Origin: Loxodes magnus
Lineage: Eukaryota; Ciliophora; Karyorelictea; Loxodida; Loxodidae
Assembly: GCA_946699065.1 (NCBI GenBank)
Contig: CAMPDV010000932.1
Span: 1 to 64,000 of the forward strand
DNA: 64,000 bases
Direction of reading: 5' to 3'
Part shown: one piece after another, positions 45,800-60,697 of the stretch
How the letters are laid out: each line of letters opens with the position of its first letter
Position numbering within the stretch: the stretch's first letter is position 1
Program-made: the position numbers and the translations under genes
Notes under the pieces: model-generated
The model's input: only the letters and a program-made list of their open reading frames with translations
The model's database searches: none
Told to the model about the DNA's origin: nothing

Positions 45800-48700
45800 T
45801 AATAGAAGTCATATAACTATATAAAAATAAATTAAGCACTATCTTAATAATTACCAAATTTAAGATATACAAAATAAAGTTAAAAGCTATCTTAATAAGA
45901 TATTGTTCAAATACTTTCTATAATTATTTGTTATTTAGTAGAAACATTTATCTATAGAGATATTTACTTAATTTTAGTTGTATGAAGTTCTTAAGCTTAT
46001 CAATAAAATACTTGTATATATATTAAACTTTGCTTTTGATTATGATAATAATCTCTGCTATTGATGTATTTTAATGGTATTGATTTAGAATTATAGCCTG
46101 CAATTTATTTAAAGTAATGATAATTTTTATTTTATTGCTTTGCTATTTAAATATAATTAGAGTTTCCTCCTGAGATTTAATAAAACTATTTAACTCTGAT
46201 CTTTTATTATTATTTATTAATTAAATCTTTATTGTCTTAAAGCTTTATCATCAATACATACTAATACAATATAAACACACTAGCATCTGCTTTTTATTAC
46301 TAAAAGAAAGGAAAAACAAAATTATTAGTGAATTAATTTCTTAAATAAGCTATTATAGCTACAGAGAGTTTTTATGCTTATTACTATTAACTAACTGAGT
46401 AAATCTGATATTTATTAGTCTGATTGTAATAAAAGGGATATTTATTTATTTACTCTTAGATATTTTTAGATAAGCTTTTTCATTCTTCAAAAACTAAAAA
46501 TATTATTTTGTTGAATCATCTTATAAGAAACTCTAGTTACCTTTTGAGAAGCATAACACTTAAACAGAGAGAGTATTTAAAATAAAAATTAAATTATAAA
46601 AGAATAATATTACTATTCTTAAAAGATATTATATATGATTATTGATAAAGTTAAAGTGAAAAATAGTCAAATAATTAAAAGATAATACAAAGATAGCTTA
46701 ATTAATGTTTTATATATTTATTTACTTATTAAATGAAGGATCTTCAAAAAATCTATCAATTTCTTATTTGATCAGACATCATATTAAATATATCTTAGGG
46801 AATAAATCAAAACTAGCTTTTATCATTCATCGTGTATTTTCTTGATAACTATATTCTCCTTTTTGTCTCTTCCAATGATAAATTTAAAACGATAAAAGAC
46901 AAAATCAGATCTTCTAGTTTCTGCTAATCTTTCCTAAAAGGATCTTTCTGCATAATTTTAGAACGAAGAACTCTCCAATTATTTTTCAGGATCTTAATAG
47001 TCTTAATAAATGCTCATTTGCTTTTTTTTCTTGTTTTAGAAATTTATGAGGTAGTCATTAGAAAATGTGATGTTAGATCCTTCAAAAATATTCACTATTT
47101 TGCATTCTAAATAGTAATTCAGGTAGCATAATTAGAATCAGATCCTTCTCGAGGGTGAAATACGACTTAATCAACAGGGATCTATTTTTATTTAATAAAC
47201 TCTAGCAGCTACTATTTTTTCTATAATTCTATCTTTCTTTCTATAAGTCATTTTCCTCAATATGTTATACTTGGAGTTATTACATATTTCTATGCCTTTT
47301 CTACCACTATAATTTATTCTTTTAACTATTATTTAGTTCTCATCTAAAGTTATATTAAGGATTCCTTCATTATAAAGAGGTTAAAGACGCTATTTATATT
47401 TAAATACTTAACTTAAAATTAACAACTCTTTATCTGATTGATTCCTTCTATATATCATGCAAATGAAATATTAAATTTATCTATTAAAAAGAAAGTATTT
47501 TATATATCCTATAGAGTTAAATTCTAATTATATTAAATCTTATATCTCATAAATAATCTTTAGTTTTATCTTAGATATTAAAAAGTATTAAGCTAATTTA
47601 ATTTATAATGATATGTTTATAAATGAAAGGTTTGCATCTTAATTAGGTATATAAAGATAATTACTTTAAGGAAGTATAATTTTAATTAGTTTTAGCTTGT
47701 TTATTTTTATAATATAAAGGTTTACTAAAGATTTAGCGGACTAAATTGTAATTGTATATGCTTTTAATTAAACTGATTATCTTATTTATTTGAATCTTTT
47801 ATTTTCTAATTTTCTTAAAGTTTCTTTATTAATTAAATATTACTAAAAGAATAATTTGGAACTATCATAGAATCTAAGTGTGCTAGATTATTTTAAGATA
47901 TGAGAGTTGTAATTTACTTTTATTTGGATTTTATTAATAAATTTAGATTTTTAACAGTAGCCAGGTGATCTTAGCTGATATTATCCTTGAGTATTAATAG
48001 AAATGGAATTTGTTATATGCTAATCTTATTTGAATACTTACTAATAGATCTAGCAATCCAATAGTTCTAAGTATTTCAATTTATAGGCTTTGAAATTTCT
48101 TCTATCTGCTAATTAATTTTAAGGTTTATTACTTACTAGTGTTGCTGATTTGGTATTTTTAGGGTTAAATTAAGGAAGGTTTTGAATGGCAAATAATAAG
48201 GTATTAATTTGAAATAAGTTAAGCTAAAGTTACTTTATATGATAGAGTGTATCTTAAGCTATTAAATAGATAAATATACAAATCTATTATACTAAATAAA
48301 AATCTAAATATATCATTCCTTTCTTCCTTCACTCTATACTACAACATTCCTTAAGAAGAAGGCATATGATTTGAGTATGCTAGACATGCAAATATAAAGT
48401 TAGGTAGTATCTTATGAATAGATAATAGTATATTATGAAGGAGTTAATGGATTAGTATCTTTAGTTATTCATAAGATTAGCTATTATTACTATAACTAAA
48501 AGTATAAATAGATGCCCCTTTTCTTTATTGATAATGCTATTTTATAAAATATAGCTTTCCAATCTTTAGACAATCATAAAAAGTATAAAGGCAATTACTA
48601 ATTTATAAAGCTCTAGAAGAACATTTAATAAACTTAATGTTTTAATTTAAAATATAGTAGATATTTATAAGTAAATGATACCAATTTAATTAGGATTATT

Positions 48701-50450
48701 AGAATTGTTAAGTCTCTAAATATATGAATTCTAATTATTCTACATTAATACTTCTTTCATAATAAAATAATAATGCTTACTTTATTTATAATAGAAGCTA
48801 TAACTAAAGCTTATCTAGTTTTATTATTTATTTAATAATTCTACCAATAATTAGGCTAAAAAGATATAATCTAATTATAATATCTTATGTTTAATAATAA
48901 TACAAATCCTTATTAATTAGCTAATTACTATTAATTATGAATTAAGCTTATAGCAAGAGCTTAGTTATTTAATTAAACTGTATTGATTATTATTTTTCTT
49001 TTGTTATTTTAGTTGTAGTAATTAAATATAAACTAGAATAGATATTTTTAACTAAAAGTTATTTGTCTTAGTAGTTTTAAATAAAGTAAATCAGTTATTT
49101 TTATTTATTGTTCATTTATCTTTATTAATTCTATATTTACTATAACCTTCCTTTATACCAAATCTTACCAAGTCAACTATCATATACCTTAACTTATTTT
49201 TATATTATTAACCTTCAATTTCTCTCTATACTATCAAATCTTAAATCACAGATGTAAGATTAATAGCTTCTAATTATACTGCTATTTCTCATAATCAGCT
49301 AAACCTTTATAAAAAGCAAAAAAGTTTCTCATCAATAAAATCTCAAAATATACAAACAGCAATCAATTAAATAATATTAGATTAGACATTTTAATTATTA
49401 CAACCTTAATCTTATCAATGCCTAGTTTCTATTATTCTATATCATTCTTTGTTAAATTAAACCTTTTAATCCTCTTATAATCATTCATTTCATTACTGAA
49501 ACTTTAATTATAATAATCAGATAGTAACATAACTACAAATTCTATATCATTGTCATTTAATTTATTTGTCTAAAATTAAGGAAGGATATGGCTAAGTTTT
49601 AGGTAAAAAATTATCTTCATAAAGTGAGTATCTAAAAAGAAGTAGAAGTACAGTGTCATTTCTTTGCGGCTTATATCATGTTATAAGGATAATAGATTAT
49701 AGCATGATTATTACTAGAACTTGATGTAATTGTTTATTTTAGCAACCTATAATAAGTTTCTACTAAAGTGGTCTTAATTATAATGTGTAATAAATTAACT
49801 CAAGTATCTATATAAGTATAGAATAATTAATATAGATAAAAAACCAGCCAACTTCTTTATAAAGCAAGAGTTATCTGATACTTTATTAATTGGTTATTCA
49901 TCTCAAATTTAGAAAATTTTAATTTTAAGCGAGACCTAATTATTGAAGTAAGTACCAAAACCCCAAATTTTTCACTCTTCAAGATATGAGATAGTTCTTA
50001 TGTTATCCATCCTAAAATAAAGGATAAAAGAGTAAATCTCAAGAGCAGTTTCAAGTTACTATGAAATAAGATTAAATATAACATCAGGAAACTTACAGAA
50101 ATATATAGAAAGTTGTAGCAAGTATCATAACTAATAAGTAAAGAGCCAGATAGTCTAAAATTAGATACCATAGCTTATATAAATTACTAAATAGCTCTAT
50201 TATATTAAGTTTAATACTGAGCAAGTTACAAAGACTAGTATAATAGTTAGAAGAAATAGATTTAACTATACAAAAAGTCCTACGTTTAAAAATCCTTATA
50301 TAGTCTAAATTTTATAAATCTATAAAGTAGTTCTTCTATCCTATGCTAAGGAGAAAGAATATCTACTATAAAAGGAGCTATTAGATTTAAATTTTTTAAT
50401 TATTTAAAATTTTAAACTCTTAAGGATAAATAATGGTTAATAAAAGAATT
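45800..50450. other. Block inside segment B, mostly without recognised genes
   Basis: The left few hundred bases match inverted segment C. The rest, to where similarity to segment A resumes at about 50460, is AT-rich and largely motif-free apart from the coding-like fragment at 46810-47290. No TSD or element boundary was identified. Confidence 0.45.
46810..47290 (-). pseudogene. Unrecognised decayed coding fragment
   Basis: The minus strand reads MTYRKKDRIIEKIVAARVYQ, then in a shifted frame VDQVVFHPREGSDSNYAT, then FEGSNITFSNDYLINF and LAETRRSDFVFYRFKFIIG. It ends at a double TGA near 46815. Two frame changes and an internal TGA break it. The composition is richer in C, G and varied residues than its surroundings, so a former protein-coding exon is likely. 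No family was recognised. Confidence 0.4.
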
Positions 50451-50617
50451 GTCTGCAAAAATGCTTAGCTTCCCTAACTATCTCTAAGAAGGTTTTTTTG
50501 TATTATTTACTATTTAGAAAAATCCTTATAAAATAGAGGATTTGAGTCATGAGGAACACTAAATTTCTAAAAGTTCCTGGAAGAATTCTATATCTAGAAA
50601 GAAAATTTAAAAAATGC

Positions 50618-51846
50618 GAATATCTAAGTTCAATTCGTTGAAATGTAGCAAACGCTTGGACGCTTCCATCTATAGTGCATCAAATGGGAATATAAGCTAG
50701 TAAGAATGAAAAAAAGAAACATTATGTTCTATAGAAAAACCTAACTATTATAAATTTAAAGACAAGTTTTAGGATTATTTAGATTCGCTTAATTTATGCA
50801 AGAGTTTGAAGAATAAGAAAAGGACGATTAAATGAGGGAAAAATGAAGGAGGCTAAAGTTAAGAATAATTTTAAGAAGATTGAAAATATTAAATGTAAAG
50901 CGTGGAAGAATCAAGCTAAGAGCGACATTTAAATAAAAAAAGAGAGGATAATGAAAATTAGTCAAGCTATAAGCATTCAGTTGCTGCTTACTCTTTATAA
51001 TATGATTTTTTTTAATTTAACTAAAAGGCTTGAATTTCTTCTTGCAGTGCGAAAGGCAAGAATAAATTTAGAATGAGCATTTGGTTTTATCCTATAAATT
51101 TACCAAAACATCCCAATGAGTAACTTGGTTTCCATAACAGACTCTTGAATAAAATTAATATCAAACAATAAGGAAAACTTTTCTGAAGTTTAAAGGTTAT
51201 CTTTTTACTTTTGATGCATATTGATAAACCTTATAATTCTATTTAATAAGAAGATTAGGATAATTTAAAGGTTAAGATTTTAGAGTTGCAATTTTAGAAG
51301 ATCTAGGAGTGACTGATGAAAGTAGATTTGTAAAAATATCCTAGTAAAGTTAAAGAAAATATAGTAAGTAATATATTTTATCTACTATATCTTATACTTA
51401 ATTGCCATTTCAAGCTATTGCCATTTCTTATCGCAGAAGAAACTCTTCTATTGGCAATCTTATTTCTTTTTAGCTAATTTTTCTACTATCTCATTTTGAT
51501 ACATTTTTGACTATAATAATGATTTAGTGTCTTAACAAGATTTTAAGATCTACAAGGGAATAAATAATTTTAAATATAATAAACTGATAATCAATCTTAA
51601 TATGGAAAGCGATTTAATGAGTGCTTAAATGAGAGAAAAAGTGACTTTACATACCTAACAAGTAATTTATAGATCTATGCTTTGGTTGAAGATAACACTG
51701 TTTTCTTGAATAAAAACACTTTATAGCAATTCTAAATTACTATATAACTTGATTTTAGTGAATCTTTCATGAATCAAGATCATTGTATGGATAATTATCA
51801 AATTATGAACGATGAGCAAATAAAGGAAAAAGCAAATAGAGTGACA
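50618..51846. other. Insertion of about 1.23 kb in segment B, absent from segment A
   Basis: Segment A runs directly from AAATTTAAAGAAT (about 1064) to GAGACAATAT, while B has about 1.23 kb between the equivalent points. No gene, clean terminal repeat or TSD was seen. It could be an insertion in B or a deletion from A, for example by germline-sequence excision. Confidence 0.55.
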
Positions 51847-54800
51847 AAATTCTTATTCCATAAAATAATGAAAAGAAAATACCGGATAGTCTGAATCCGT
51901 ATTAAATTCTATGCAAAATAAGAAGAAACTATCACTCCTTTATGCTCAACAATTTTACCTAAAATTCTACATTCATAAGAGGAAGTTGATAACCTTTAAC
52001 TTTGAAGAAAGAAAAATTTAAGTAAACTGTAATTTAATACTTGAGATATAGAAGATTATAATTATAATATCTCACACTCTATGAAAAGTAGATATTAATA
52101 GAATGAAATATATATTTGAACATATTTATTTGATTATCCTTATTACTATAAATTTAGTAATTTTAAAACCTTTAAATTTTTTAGGTATTTAAAGAAGTTT
52201 GAAAGGTAAGTGATTTAAGAACTTAAGAAGTCTATAGTAAGAGTTAATCTAGTAAAATAAAAATGATGCTGAAGAGAATAATTTTATGGCTTAGTTTAAA
52301 TTATTTTTCAGATTAATTTAAACCATTCTTTGAGGAAAAAAGTAAGATAGAAACTAGGTCATCAGAGATTATATTTTTTATCATACTGTTTTATTCCAAA
52401 ATCCAAAGGTTTTACTCTAGCTTTTTTAAGTAATTTTTATAAAATCTGATTAAGTCTTTGCAGCAATACTTAAATTAGCCTACTCTTCGAACTTAAATTT
52501 ACATTCTTATCTTTTATCCAGTTCATAAACTTTTAGCTTATCTTCCTTTTTCAACTAGAACTATAAATTTGGTTTTAAGTTTAGTTCCTTTGATTTTGTT
52601 CCAATACTATCTCAAATTCCTTTACTAAAAGCTGCTAAAAATAAATATTTCCTGCATTTTAATAAGTTACCTTACAATAAGTTTTTAGGGCCTTTTGGTA
52701 TTATTAATAAAAAATTAAAAAATGAAATAGATCTTAAGAAGACTCTTAAAACCAAATTTAATAAAAAAGCTAAAAAGTCTAAGCAAGAAAGCTAGAAAAT
52801 AGAAAGATAGCTGAAGAAAAGGAATGTAAGATGCTTTTATTTGCCGCTTAATTAAATGGAAAACTAGTAAGGATATCAACATTACTAAGTAAGTAAAAGG
52901 ATTTTATTAAAGGGGTTAAAAGAATTTTTGTATGGAAGTAGTGGAAGAGCTGAACTAGATTTCATAGGTAGTTAAAAAAAGTTCTAAATAAAAGCTAAAT
53001 GAAAGTATAATTAAATTTAATCTTCTATCATGCTAAACCTTTTAGACTTGAAAGAAAAACTGGAATTTAACTTTATAAAAGAGTAAAAAATATTTTTTAT
53101 AATTATCTTGAAAGTCTAAAAAGAAGCAAAAAGGGATTGTTGGAATATCTGGAAATATATTCCAGTGAACACCATCTAATTGCAAGATGAAGACAGAGAA
53201 TTGTATAGTAAAGTTCTTTATAAGCTGTAACTACTTAAGTCAAATAATTGCAGAAAAAATTAAGAAAGGGGATATTAGAAAAGGATTGTTCTAGATTAAA
53301 AAAAAGAACGAGATAAGTATAAAATAAGCAGAAAATAAGGTAATCAAAATATTAAAATGTTAGTCAGAATTTTGCGTACACAAGCTCAAGATGCACTCAT
53401 TAAATAAAACCAAAATATATAACTAAGTTTGAGCTTAAACTCTAAATTTTTGCATAAATGAAAATAATTAAATATCAAGAACTTATAACTATTCTTTAAT
53501 TATTCCTTATACACCTTATTCATAATTATTACCAAATTCGCACTTAAAAATATCTTATTTATTAGAAACTATATAAAATAGTATAATGCATCGAATATTA
53601 AAGGCATTAATCAGCTACTGAGTTTCACAGAGTTAAACTTTAACATTACCTCCAAAACAACTCTAATTTCATCTGTGATTCTTAGGTTAAAGCCTGAAAG
53701 ATTTAGTCATTCAATTACCTCTACCTTGTAACTTATAATTAAATATATTAACACTGATATAATAAATCCTTTAATGAGGTAAAAGAGGAGAAAGTATATT
53801 TTAAGAGATAGCCATAACAACTAAATACCATATACTCCATATGATACTAAAAATATTTAAATTTTATAGAAATATTTAGCTTAAACTTATGGAATTTGCT
53901 ATAAATTTTAGAGTACAATAATGTAAGAAGTTTAGGCTTTGGTATTTTTAAATAGAAAAGGTAAGGACTGCTACTTGAAAAGTTACGAAAATAATAGCTA
54001 GAGTTATTAGATGATCTAGGAACTGAACTTTTTGTGACAGGCTTGCGAGTAGAAATCGAAATACTGAGTTATTATTGATGTGTATGCTCTGAAGCGGAGT
54101 TAAAATACCTTATTAAGGAAATGGGTAGCTTGTATATCTACCTAAGGATCTAATCTAGATAAACACCATTATCTACTAATATTGCTAGATAAAGGACTAG
54201 CTTAATTAGATCATAGAGATTAATATAGATAAATTGCATTTGGAATATTAAGAAATAAAAAAAAAAAAAAAGTCAGTAGAGCAAAATAAAGCTGATGAAT
54301 GAAGACGATGAGACCTAACAAAGATAACAATGCACGCAAATAAGTTAATTGAGTGATATTTTAGTTTAAGTAGCCTTTACTGAAAGAAATAAGACCAATA
54401 AAGCTATAAATACTAATTTTAAAGTCCGGTGAAAGAATATTAATAAATCTACTATATATTATTTAAAAGATCTGTCTTAGTATTTCTAAAAGAGAGCTCT
54501 GCTTAATCAATTTTAAAATTCTTCAATTTAATTTACCTGAAATATTATTTAGAACAGCCAAGTTTTTTCTTTTAAATAGTTTTCTTTATATTATTTTTTA
54601 TGTTTCTGATTTGCACCTAAAATCTTAATAAAATCTAAGTATAATATTATATCTTATTAAATAAAAAAAATCTATTTATCTACAAAATTTAAGTGCATTA
54701 AATTTAACTAAATTTTGCTTTATATTTACTTATTTTTCTTTAATAATCACTAAAATATTTTCAATGTCTATTGGTAAATTTCTTGTTGCATATAGCATCT

Positions 54801-55898
54801 CAAGTACTTAAAGATCTATGGCAGCTTTTTTAAACAATTTCATAATGTTAAAGAATTCTGAATGACTTATATATATTTATTTTTATAAAATAGCTCTTAT
54901 ATTTCCCTTTTACTAATCTTACATTGGATTTAGATAAACATTTCGTCCAGTTAATCTTATATTTGAATTTTAGATTTGTTTGCTTCAGGATTTTTATATA
55001 CTTTTGTTTTAGCATTATAACACTTTAAAAGTTTATTATTTTAAATTTCTTCAAATTAAATTATTTTTATGTATGATTAAGATTTTCTAGTCATAGCTAG
55101 CATTAATATTTGATGAATCATGCACAATTTACTAAGAAGTACTTTAAAAAATATTTTAATACAGATGAGTATTTAGATTGTTATCTGCTAAATATATGAT
55201 AATGCTTAAAAAACTAAAAATTATATAGTTAAACTCTAATACTAAAAATTATGACTATAAAAAGTCTTTCATTGTATAACTCTAAATACGTAGATTCATT
55301 TTAACCATAATATAATTGTATAAGGAAAAGGGTACGATAAATTTACTTTCTGTTATCTTTTCAAAAACTATAAAAGCTTTTTATCAATTTTCCAATTTTT
55401 AATGCAAGGTTTTTCTCTTTAAGCTCTTAAAATTTAACTTTTTAATAGTTATTTAGTTATACTTATCTATTCCTTAAAAAATTATCTTAATTTTGAAATA
55501 AATTTCTTAATGAGGCAAACTGAAGCATATTTTTAGATCTTTTTATTGCTTCCTCATCTTTTTTATTAATGCAAATAACTTCTCTTCAATACTGAGAATT
55601 CAGTCCTTGTGGAATAAAATTTGATATCTTTATAAAAAATCTAAACTACATTTGAATTATTCCTAAGATTTTGCTTAAATTATTTGTTAAATAATATTGA
55701 TAATAGTTAACTAAATTTTCATATGATAAAAGTAGTAAATTGATTTATATTTTTCTTTTATTAATGTGTAAGTCATTTAATTTAAAGTTTATAATAATTA
55801 TATTTCCTTAGATATAATATGCTAATTATAAAGGCTTCTCTTATTAATTGAGTATGTTGCTATTTATTTATAAGCTTCTTAAGTTATTAATTATAAGA

Positions 55899-55970
55899 TC
55901 CGAGGTAGTATAGTGGCTAGTATTTCTGCCTGTCACGCAGACGACCCGGGTTCAATCCCCGGCCTCGGAG
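55899..55970 (+). tRNA. tRNA-Asp (anticodon GTC), copy 2
   Basis: Identical over all 72 nt to the copy at 4619-4690, including the T-run directly downstream. Flanking DNA differs from copy 1 at scattered positions, so the identity of the tRNA suggests that it still functions. Confidence 0.96.
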
Positions 55971-57342
55971 TTTTTTTCCATACAGTTTTAAGTTAGTTTA
56001 ACTCTATCTATTTATTACGAACATTATACAGAGCATATTAGGTAAGATAAGAGACTAAATAAAATAAAAATAATTAAGAAGCATAATAATAATAAAGAGA
56101 CTAATGAAATGAGGAAAATAATTAAAGCAATTAAAGCTTATAGATAATAAGAGGGAACTAATAAGATAGAAAAACGTTAATAAAGAAACTTAAAAGCAAT
56201 AATATATGTATAAAATGGATAAAATATAAAAAAACCAAATGATTTTATAAGTATATACAATTAGTATTATTTAAGTTAAACCTTCTAAGTAAATAATAAA
56301 ACTAACTTTAATTAGATTTAATTCGAGAAGGTATTTAGCACTAGAAATGAAAAGATTTATTAGTGACTTAAAAAATTAAAGAAATAATAAAGGATTAAAT
56401 TAATTTATCATTCAAGCAATTTTATTAAATTATGCTTTGAAATAATAATAGATATTTAAACTACTGTCATAGAAATCTAATTGAGTAACTTAGAAAAATA
56501 ATTATAATCTTATATAAGAGATATATTAATTAATTTATTTCTATTTTTACATTTAAGAATTAAGAAAATTAGGCAAAAATAATTATTTAAGGAACTTTCT
56601 TTCCGATTTAACTTTTACATCATTTCTATATTTAAAATTTATAAAAAAGGGAAGCATCTCATATTATCCGAATTTCACATTCTAATTTTTCAGCCAGTCT
56701 TTAAAAATAAATTCTTCTAGCTATTTCATTTTGATGTTTAGAGAGGATTAATTAAATGCATTAATTTATCTCCTTAAATTTAATATAATAATTTAAATAA
56801 TTTAGACTACTATATCAATAGAACGATAATCAGTCCCATAATTTGAAAATATTATAAAAATTGAATACTAAAAACCGAAAATTTAGGGGATTAAATCTTA
56901 ATAGTTTGGCTAGAGAAAGAAAAGATATAGAGTTTTAATTTAACTTCAAAAAACTTCTATGCTTAGATTATTCTTAAGCATATATTAATTTACTGAAGGC
57001 CTCTATATTTATTAATCTTATATCTGAAATTTGAATACAAGTTAAAGACTCTTTTCCAAATAATATTAGAAGGTGATCATTTGTAAAAACTAATTATAGA
57101 ATTTAGTCTTTTAGCTTTTCATCAAAGAATACACAAATATTAAAGGAAATTCCATTTAATGATATTATTTACTCTTAAGACTTCTTTTTCGTAAAATTAA
57201 ATAATTTAATTCTTATCCTTGATTTCAAATGAATAACTTAATAGCATATCTTAATAAAGATAAACCATAATAATGACTGTATCTACAAAGAAGATTTAAA
57301 TTATTTTTATTGATATAGATAGCAAAAATTAATAATTAGCTT

Positions 57343-59090
57343 CTTTATTAAGAATTTTAAATATAAGTTTATTTTGGTTAATTAAACTAAATCTCTTATC
57401 TAAAATCTTTCAATTAAGTCCGCTAACTTTTATTCAAATTATAAGCCTTAAGCTGACTCTCACTGTCAATTGAATACTCAAAATTATAATTTTAAAATTG
57501 CTAAAATAAGGTTCAGAGGTGGCTATAATTGCAGAATTTTTGTCCACAGATTTTTATTTTTCTAATTTTAAAATTGAATATCCAGATAGCTTCCGTTAAT
57601 TTGTAAACTAAAATAGCTGAAGAAGAGCTTTTTTTGTTTATCTTGCTTTAAATTTAGCAAATATACTAATTTGCATCACAAACCCTTATAGATCAAAATT
57701 TTATTTCGCTGTGTTGTTAAATTCCCAAATAAATAGGCCTAAAATTTAGTTTAATTTCATCCAGAGCTATTCACAGGATTTTCAAACAATTATATGCTAG
57801 TAAATTTTTCAAACTCTTATTGAATACTTCACTAAGATATGCCGATGAATTCTAATTACTAATAATTTAATCCACCTATAATGAATACCTGATTTTTTTT
57901 CATTTGTTGCCCATGAAAATACCTCTCAATGAAATTTAATATTCCTACATAGTGCCAAAGTTATTATAATAGCGAAACTAGACGTCACCCTTTTTTTCCA
58001 TCAGTAAGCAGGAAATTTTTCCTTCTCAATTTATTCAATTTAAGTTTTTCCTTAATCTATATCTTCAACATAGCTTTGCTATATTTAACTCACTTTAGTT
58101 ATAGTGAAATAGATTAATTTCATTGAGAATTAGCTTATTGAGAATATCCAATTAAATCTGGATATATTTCATACTTAACTACCCCTATTCATATCATCTC
58201 TATAGCTAGACCATTTTATTTCTTTTGCTTTCTTAATATTTTTCTTAGGCATAAAATTTAGTGGATCGTATTCCTATCACTGTCAGGGTTTTGTAAAGCT
58301 TATATTTAAGATTTAATTTTCCAGAAATAAAGCATTTTTATACAAGACAAATTAAAAAATAAATAAGGAGGATAAAACGAAAATTCTTTATGGGATCTAA
58401 GTTCTAAAGGTAAGGGAAAATGTAAGCAAAGAATCAATATATGAAAGAGAAATTGAGCCAGTTAATTTCAAACCTACAAGACAAAAAAATTGGAAAGTTT
58501 GATTTGAAAATATTTCTAAATAATATGAAAGTAAACTATTCATATAATCTCATTGAATGTTCTTAAATACAAATAATGAAGATATTAAATATTTAATAGT
58601 TCAAGAAATTTATTAGCAACTCGCAATGCTAAAGTTTGCATTAAGGACGTTAATAAAAGTAGTTAATATACGGAAACTAAGCCAATAAACTTTCTTCGAA
58701 AGCTACTTTAAAATAAATTTATCACTTTTATGCTTTTTTAGTAATAAAATCTAAAGATTCACTTTAGTTTTTATTCTAAGGTTGAGTGATGGAAATTAGA
58801 AGCGAGAAAAAATGACTAACTAAGAAGGAAAGACTTAAACATTGAAACTGATATAAAGGTATTATTGATTTAAAAGTTAGAGCTACTCTAGAAAATAAAA
58901 ATACTTCTGCCTAAGAGCTAAATGGCCAACTTTAGTTTTTTGTTTATTACTAACATATATAAAATGGCAATATTTTAGATATCAACATAAATTGGGTATA
59001 GAATAAATAGATCCAGCAATATATTCTCCTATATTAAATAATTAATTATATATTTTATTATATATATAATATAAAATATTATAATTTTTT
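57343..59090. other. AT-rich stretch without recognised gene
   Basis: Single-copy within the window, between the end of segment B and element D2. Frames on both strands are short and motif-free. Confidence 0.5.
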
Positions 59091-59609
59091 AAATCGCCAT
59101 AGTTGTTCGAAGGTGAACAGCAAGGTCATCTTCATCAGAGGTTGGGGAAGTAAAGTACCCATAATCGACTTATGTCTTCCTCTGCTTTGGTTTGGCCTCG
59201 AGACATAAGATCCTTAGACCTTCGAAGTTGGCTTGACTTGGTTCGTTTATTCTTAATACTGGAACAAAAAAGAAATAATATTGCGAGCTTCGTCAGAGGT
59301 GGGGAATTTAAGTACCCATAATTGACACATATCGTCCTCTGCTTTGGTGATGCAATGAGACACAATCCTGCCATGTCCTTGGACCTCCAGCAAGTATTAA
59401 AGATTACGAGTATTCTAAAATTATATCAGTATTGAACATTTTTATCAGTACTGAATAATTATACCAGTATTGAACAAGATTTATCAGTATCTGATAATTT
59501 TATCAGTAACAAACATTCTTGTCAGTATGAAACATTTTTTTTAAAGAGCTGCGCACCAACGAGAGTGCTACGTGCTCTATAATCAAATTTATTTATTTAT
59601 TTATTTATT
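59091..59609 (+). mobile_element. Structured-RNA retroposon-like element D, copy 2
   Basis: Very close to D1 throughout. The first hairpin changes from GAACAAC to GAACAGC, which keeps pairing through a G-U wobble. The arms CTTATGTCT and AGACATAAG pair perfectly here. The terminal GAGCTGCGCAC hairpin and an extended (TTTA)n tail are present. A TSD is not clear because both flanks are almost pure A/T. An antisense frame of 79 codons (59135-59374) overlaps the stems; since it follows the RNA structure and has no known motif, it is not called. Confidence 0.7.
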
Positions 59610-60677
59610 ATAAATATATAAAATTTTAGGTTAATTTCCTATTTATTTCGAGTTTATTTGAAGAAATATAAATAAAGTAAATTTTTATAAAATGTAAAAT
59701 ACACCTAAAAAGGATTAAATAGCATAACATCCCCAAAGATAAGAATCTTTCACTGGGTATTTTAGAAATAAAAAGGGAATAAACAAAAATTTAGACTTTT
59801 CATAGGTTCAGTTGATACTTATACAAAAATAAAAAAATTATAGTAATGTATATCTAAATATGTTTAATTAATTTTAATTAGTTAGTTTTATATCTTAGTC
59901 AATATTTATTTTATTCAATCTTCTGATATCTGGGTTATTAATTAAGTACTCTACCAACTTTATAAATTTTTTACTTAAAGATTGAAAAATATAAAATTAA
60001 TGTCTCCTCCTAAATTTATATAGTTAAAACATGATTAAAAGAATAAAAAATATATGTAATAATTTTAATATTAATGCTATATCTTTAATACCTACTTAAA
60101 CTATTTCTTAATAAGTACTATAAAAAATCTATAATATTAGAATAAGAGATAAATAATTATCGTTATATACTTTTATAACTAGAAGAACCTTTAAAACTTC
60201 AGTAAGATTCTGTTTCTGAATAATTAAAATAAGTTAATTCCAAAAAATTAAGCCTTAAAAAAAGTAAATTCAGGAGAAAAGCTCTTATAAGAAAGTTTAT
60301 TCTAAGAGGAATTAGAATGAGAAGCTCAATGCTAAAAAGACATTAGTATAAAATCTTAAGAATAAATCAATTAAGCATTTAAGCCTTTATACCAAAAAAA
60401 TTTAGCAGTATCAGTTAAGTTCTAATTTGCTCTTAATTCTTTTAAAAGAAAAAGGTAGATAAATAGAGTAGGTCAAATAAAAATCTAAAAACTTGAGCTG
60501 CATGAAGTTTCATTCTAACAAAAATAAATATTATTTAAAAAATAGAGCCATCACTAAAAAAGTTATAGCCAAGATACAACTCTTTAAACTTTTGACACAT
60601 CTAGCAAGATCAATCAGTTTTAGATCATTTCTAGCTCAATAAGCAAGCTAAAGTAAAGCTGTTTCGAGGGAAAAAAC
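59610..60677. other. AT-rich stretch without recognised gene
   Basis: Only short frames were seen between D2 and E2. Plus-strand Lys/Arg/Gln-rich stretches near 60240-60420 are interrupted and unrecognised. Confidence 0.45.
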
Positions 60678-60697
60678 TAACTAGATGTTTTAGTTAA

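Larger units (their letters stand above)
42440..57342. repeat. Segment B of the large duplication, interrupted
   Basis: Pieces collinear with segment A are 43.3-44.08 kb, 44.58-44.69 kb, 45.72-45.76 kb and 50.46-57.34 kb. Between them lie a 0.5 kb block (shared with inverted segment C), element F2, a block of about 4.7 kb whose left part matches C, and insertions of about 1.23 kb (50618-51846), 0.25 kb (52115-52365) and 0.26 kb (53555-53810). Similarity in the 54.7-56.5 kb part is very high. The left limit is approximate. Confidence 0.8.

Noticed and set aside
59135-59374. Minus-strand 79-codon frame over element D2
   Set aside because: It lies antisense across the stems of a structured repeat and has no known motif.
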